The notes under the pieces are model-generated. The model made no database searches and was not told the origin of the DNA. It saw nothing but the letters and a program-made list of their open reading frames with translations. A program made the translations under genes and the position numbers. DNA of 64,000 nt from positions 3,038,001 to 3,102,000 of the forward strand of contig CP085834.1 of the NCBI GenBank assembly GCA_020809705.1. The letters are read 5' to 3'. This stretch comes from Calonectria ilicicola (lineage: Eukaryota > Ascomycota > Sordariomycetes > Hypocreales > Nectriaceae). Within the stretch, counting starts at the first letter, position 1. The number at the start of each line of letters is the position of its first letter. Positions 62,383 to 64,000 of this stretch are shown piece after piece.

Positions 62383-64000
62383 AAAGCTCTATACTCTACA
62401 ACTAAAGAGCAACCCCGACGACGATTAGAAATAGAAGTAAGGATTAAAGGGAAGTGGTGTAACGCTATGGTGGATAGCGGAGCTGAGCGAAACTACGTGA
62501 ATCCTCGAGTAGTTAACGAACTTCAGCTACCATGGACAACGAAAGTCGACCCGTACGAAATCATCAATATAGAAGGAACACCCTTTGGATATAACAACGG
62601 TATTATAGACAAAAAGATTGATCACCTGAAAGTCTTCGTTGAAGGAAAGAACCAAGGAATAACCTTCGATATTGTTGATATCGGACAACACGACCTAGTT
62701 TTAGGGTACCCATGGTTATACCGATACAACCCTAATATCTGCTGGCGTACTGGCCAGGTGCAAATACCCGAGGAGTATGATGCAGCCAGCGATATTTCCA
62801 TAAAACACGATGAGAGATCTCGAACTCCTAGCCCTGACCAAGCAGGAGACATGAGCGAAGGAGAATCTTCGCCACCCAAAGGAACAAAACATAAACACAA
62901 GAACGGTCAGAAAAGGCAAAGACAACGAACGATCGCCTGCCTTAGAACACAGTTCCAACAAATCGATAAAAGCCTCAAAGAAATGAAGGCTGAAGCAGAA
63001 ACAGACAGACTGCACAATGTACCCCCACAGTACCGAATCTATGAAAAGCTCTTCGCAGAAGAACTAGACACTGGACTACCTGAGTTTAGCCAGTGGGATC
63101 ACGAAATCGTCCTTAAAGACGGATCCAACACCCGATTTTACCCTATTTATAATCTCAACCAAATCGAGCTTGATACCCTGAAGGAATACATCCAAGATAT
63201 GCTCAAAAAGGGATATATCCGTATTTCAAACTCCGAAGCTGGTTACCCTGTCATGTTTGTGCCTAAGAAAAACGGGAAGCTACGCCTCGTCGTGGACTAC
63301 CGACAGCTCAACGATATCACCATTAAAGATCGCACTCCACTACCATTGATTAATGAAATGAAGGATCGCCTTCATGGAGCCAACATCTTTACTGCACTGG
63401 ATCTTAAAGGAGCATACAATCTTATTCGCATTAAAGAAGGACATGAATGGAAAACCGCTTTCCGAACTAAGTTTGGACTGTTTGAATACCTAGTTATGCC
63501 TTTTGGACTCACAAATGCACCGGCATCATTTCAGCGAATGATAACCAATGTATTACGAGAACACTTAGATATCTTTGTTGTCTGCTACCTGGACGATATC
63601 CTCATCTTCTCCAAAAACGAGGAAGAACATGAAGAACACGTTCATAAGGTCTTAAAAGCCCTCCAAGACGCCAAACTCCTGGTTGAACCAGAAAAAAGCA
63701 AGTTCCACACTCAAGAAGTAGAATTTCTAGGACACATTATCAGCCCTAACGAAATTCGCATGGACCCAAAGAAAGTTGCTGCAGTAAAAGATTGGAAGGA
63801 ACCTACTAATGTGAAGGAAGTACAAGCCTTCCTCGGATTTGCTAACTATTACCGAAGATTCATTAAGGGATTTAGTAAAATCGCCTCAGGCATGACAGAA
63901 CTAACTAAGAAAGGAATTACCTTTCGATGGGGAAATAAAGCACAACAATCATTCGAAGCCATAAAAAATGCTATTTTAGAAGAACCCATCCTTGCAATGT
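62383..64000 (+). CDS. pol: Retrotransposon Pol (protease, reverse transcriptase), truncated by the window
   Basis: Open from 62383 (first ATG at 62467) to the window end, in the same frame as gag but separated from it by TAG, TAG and TAA. An aspartic protease motif DSGA is at 62473-62484, with a second block DLVLGYPWL near 62690. A Lys-rich linker follows. Reverse transcriptase starts near 63080: YPIYNLNQIELDTLKEYI, PKKNGKLRLVVDYRQLN, FTALDLKGAYNLIRI, the catalytic YLDD at 63586-63597, and the thumb region EFLGHIISP. RNase H is just beginning (FRWGNKAQQSFEAIK) when the window ends. Polymerises cDNA from the element RNA in the particle. No stops in the visible part. Confidence 0.9.

Larger units (their letters stand above)
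60096..64000 (+). mobile_element. Element E: intact-looking Ty3/gypsy retrotransposon, truncated by the window
   Basis: Starts with a full 395-bp LTR, followed by gag and pol. Unlike A and B, CpG and CpA are common and long frames remain. Comparison with B predicts about 6.9 kb, so roughly 3 kb (rest of reverse transcriptase/RNase H, integrase, 3' LTR) lies beyond 64000. The five bases before the LTR are TTTAA; the matching copy would be past the right end. Inserted in the 3' region of element A. Confidence 0.92.

Overview
The window looks like a scaffold piece from a filamentous ascomycete (Pezizomycotina). Genes carry many short introns of about 46-100 nt with GTANGT-type donors and CTAAC/CTGAC branch points. 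The families are typically fungal: a Zn(II)2Cys6 regulator, a diverged HET-domain membrane protein, an Hce2/Ecp2-type secreted protein, a secreted type-B carboxylesterase, a berberine-bridge-type FAD oxidase, a fungal amidase, a CadD-type transporter, a MARVEL-like membrane protein and a NACHT-WD40 relic. The right third is AT-rich DNA that looks mutated by RIP (repeat-induced point mutation). Class or species cannot be named from the sequence alone.

Layout. From 1 to 40.4 kb is gene-bearing, fairly sparse DNA: a gene tail cut by the left edge (1-318); two small secreted proteins (1094-1492 and the Hce2-type protein at 4282-4719); a 7-exon HET-like membrane protein (9032-5128, minus); a 3-exon candidate secreted protein (10496-9865, minus); the Zn2Cys6 regulator (12304-14004) just upstream of the carboxylesterase (14692-16419); a calmodulin-like EF-hand protein (18266-17480, minus); the MARVEL-like protein (20413-19757, minus); a decayed coding remnant (about 21048-20698, minus); CadD-type transporter (23132-22224, minus); FAD oxidase (25975-24295, minus); amidase (30415-28336, minus); a Thr-rich secreted protein (32747-34378); a Cys-containing small secreted protein (36249-36688); a Gln-repeat membrane protein split by an in-frame stop (37950-37318, minus); and a broken NACHT-WD40 gene (38640-40406). 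Exon models were built by hand; every spliced model given sums to a multiple of three.

From 41.1 kb to the right edge lies a nested stack of Ty3/gypsy LTR retrotransposons. Element A (5' LTR at 41080) was interrupted in gag by element B (41865-54138, duplication GTTTG). B was interrupted by a different family, element C (46984-52352, duplication ATATT). A also holds an inverted solo LTR (57283-57678, duplication CCTAT). Near its 3' end A was hit by element E (60096 to beyond the window). A, B, C and the solo LTR are riddled with C-to-T/G-to-A changes. E, a close relative of A and B, is almost free of them and keeps long gag and pol frames; its pol runs off the window.

No operon-like pathway is evident. 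The most plausible functional theme is a secretome: at least seven products have signal peptides, several of them small, Cys-bearing or repeat-rich with possible Kex2 sites, as in candidate effectors of plant-associated fungi. The clearest unusual observations are a 3-nucleotide internal microexon that completes the Zn2Cys6 motif, a GC-AG intron in the FAD oxidase, the insertion stratigraphy fixed by target-site duplications, an unmutated retroelement sitting in a RIP-mutated relative, and a frame-hopping gag-pol junction with a classical -1 slippery heptamer.
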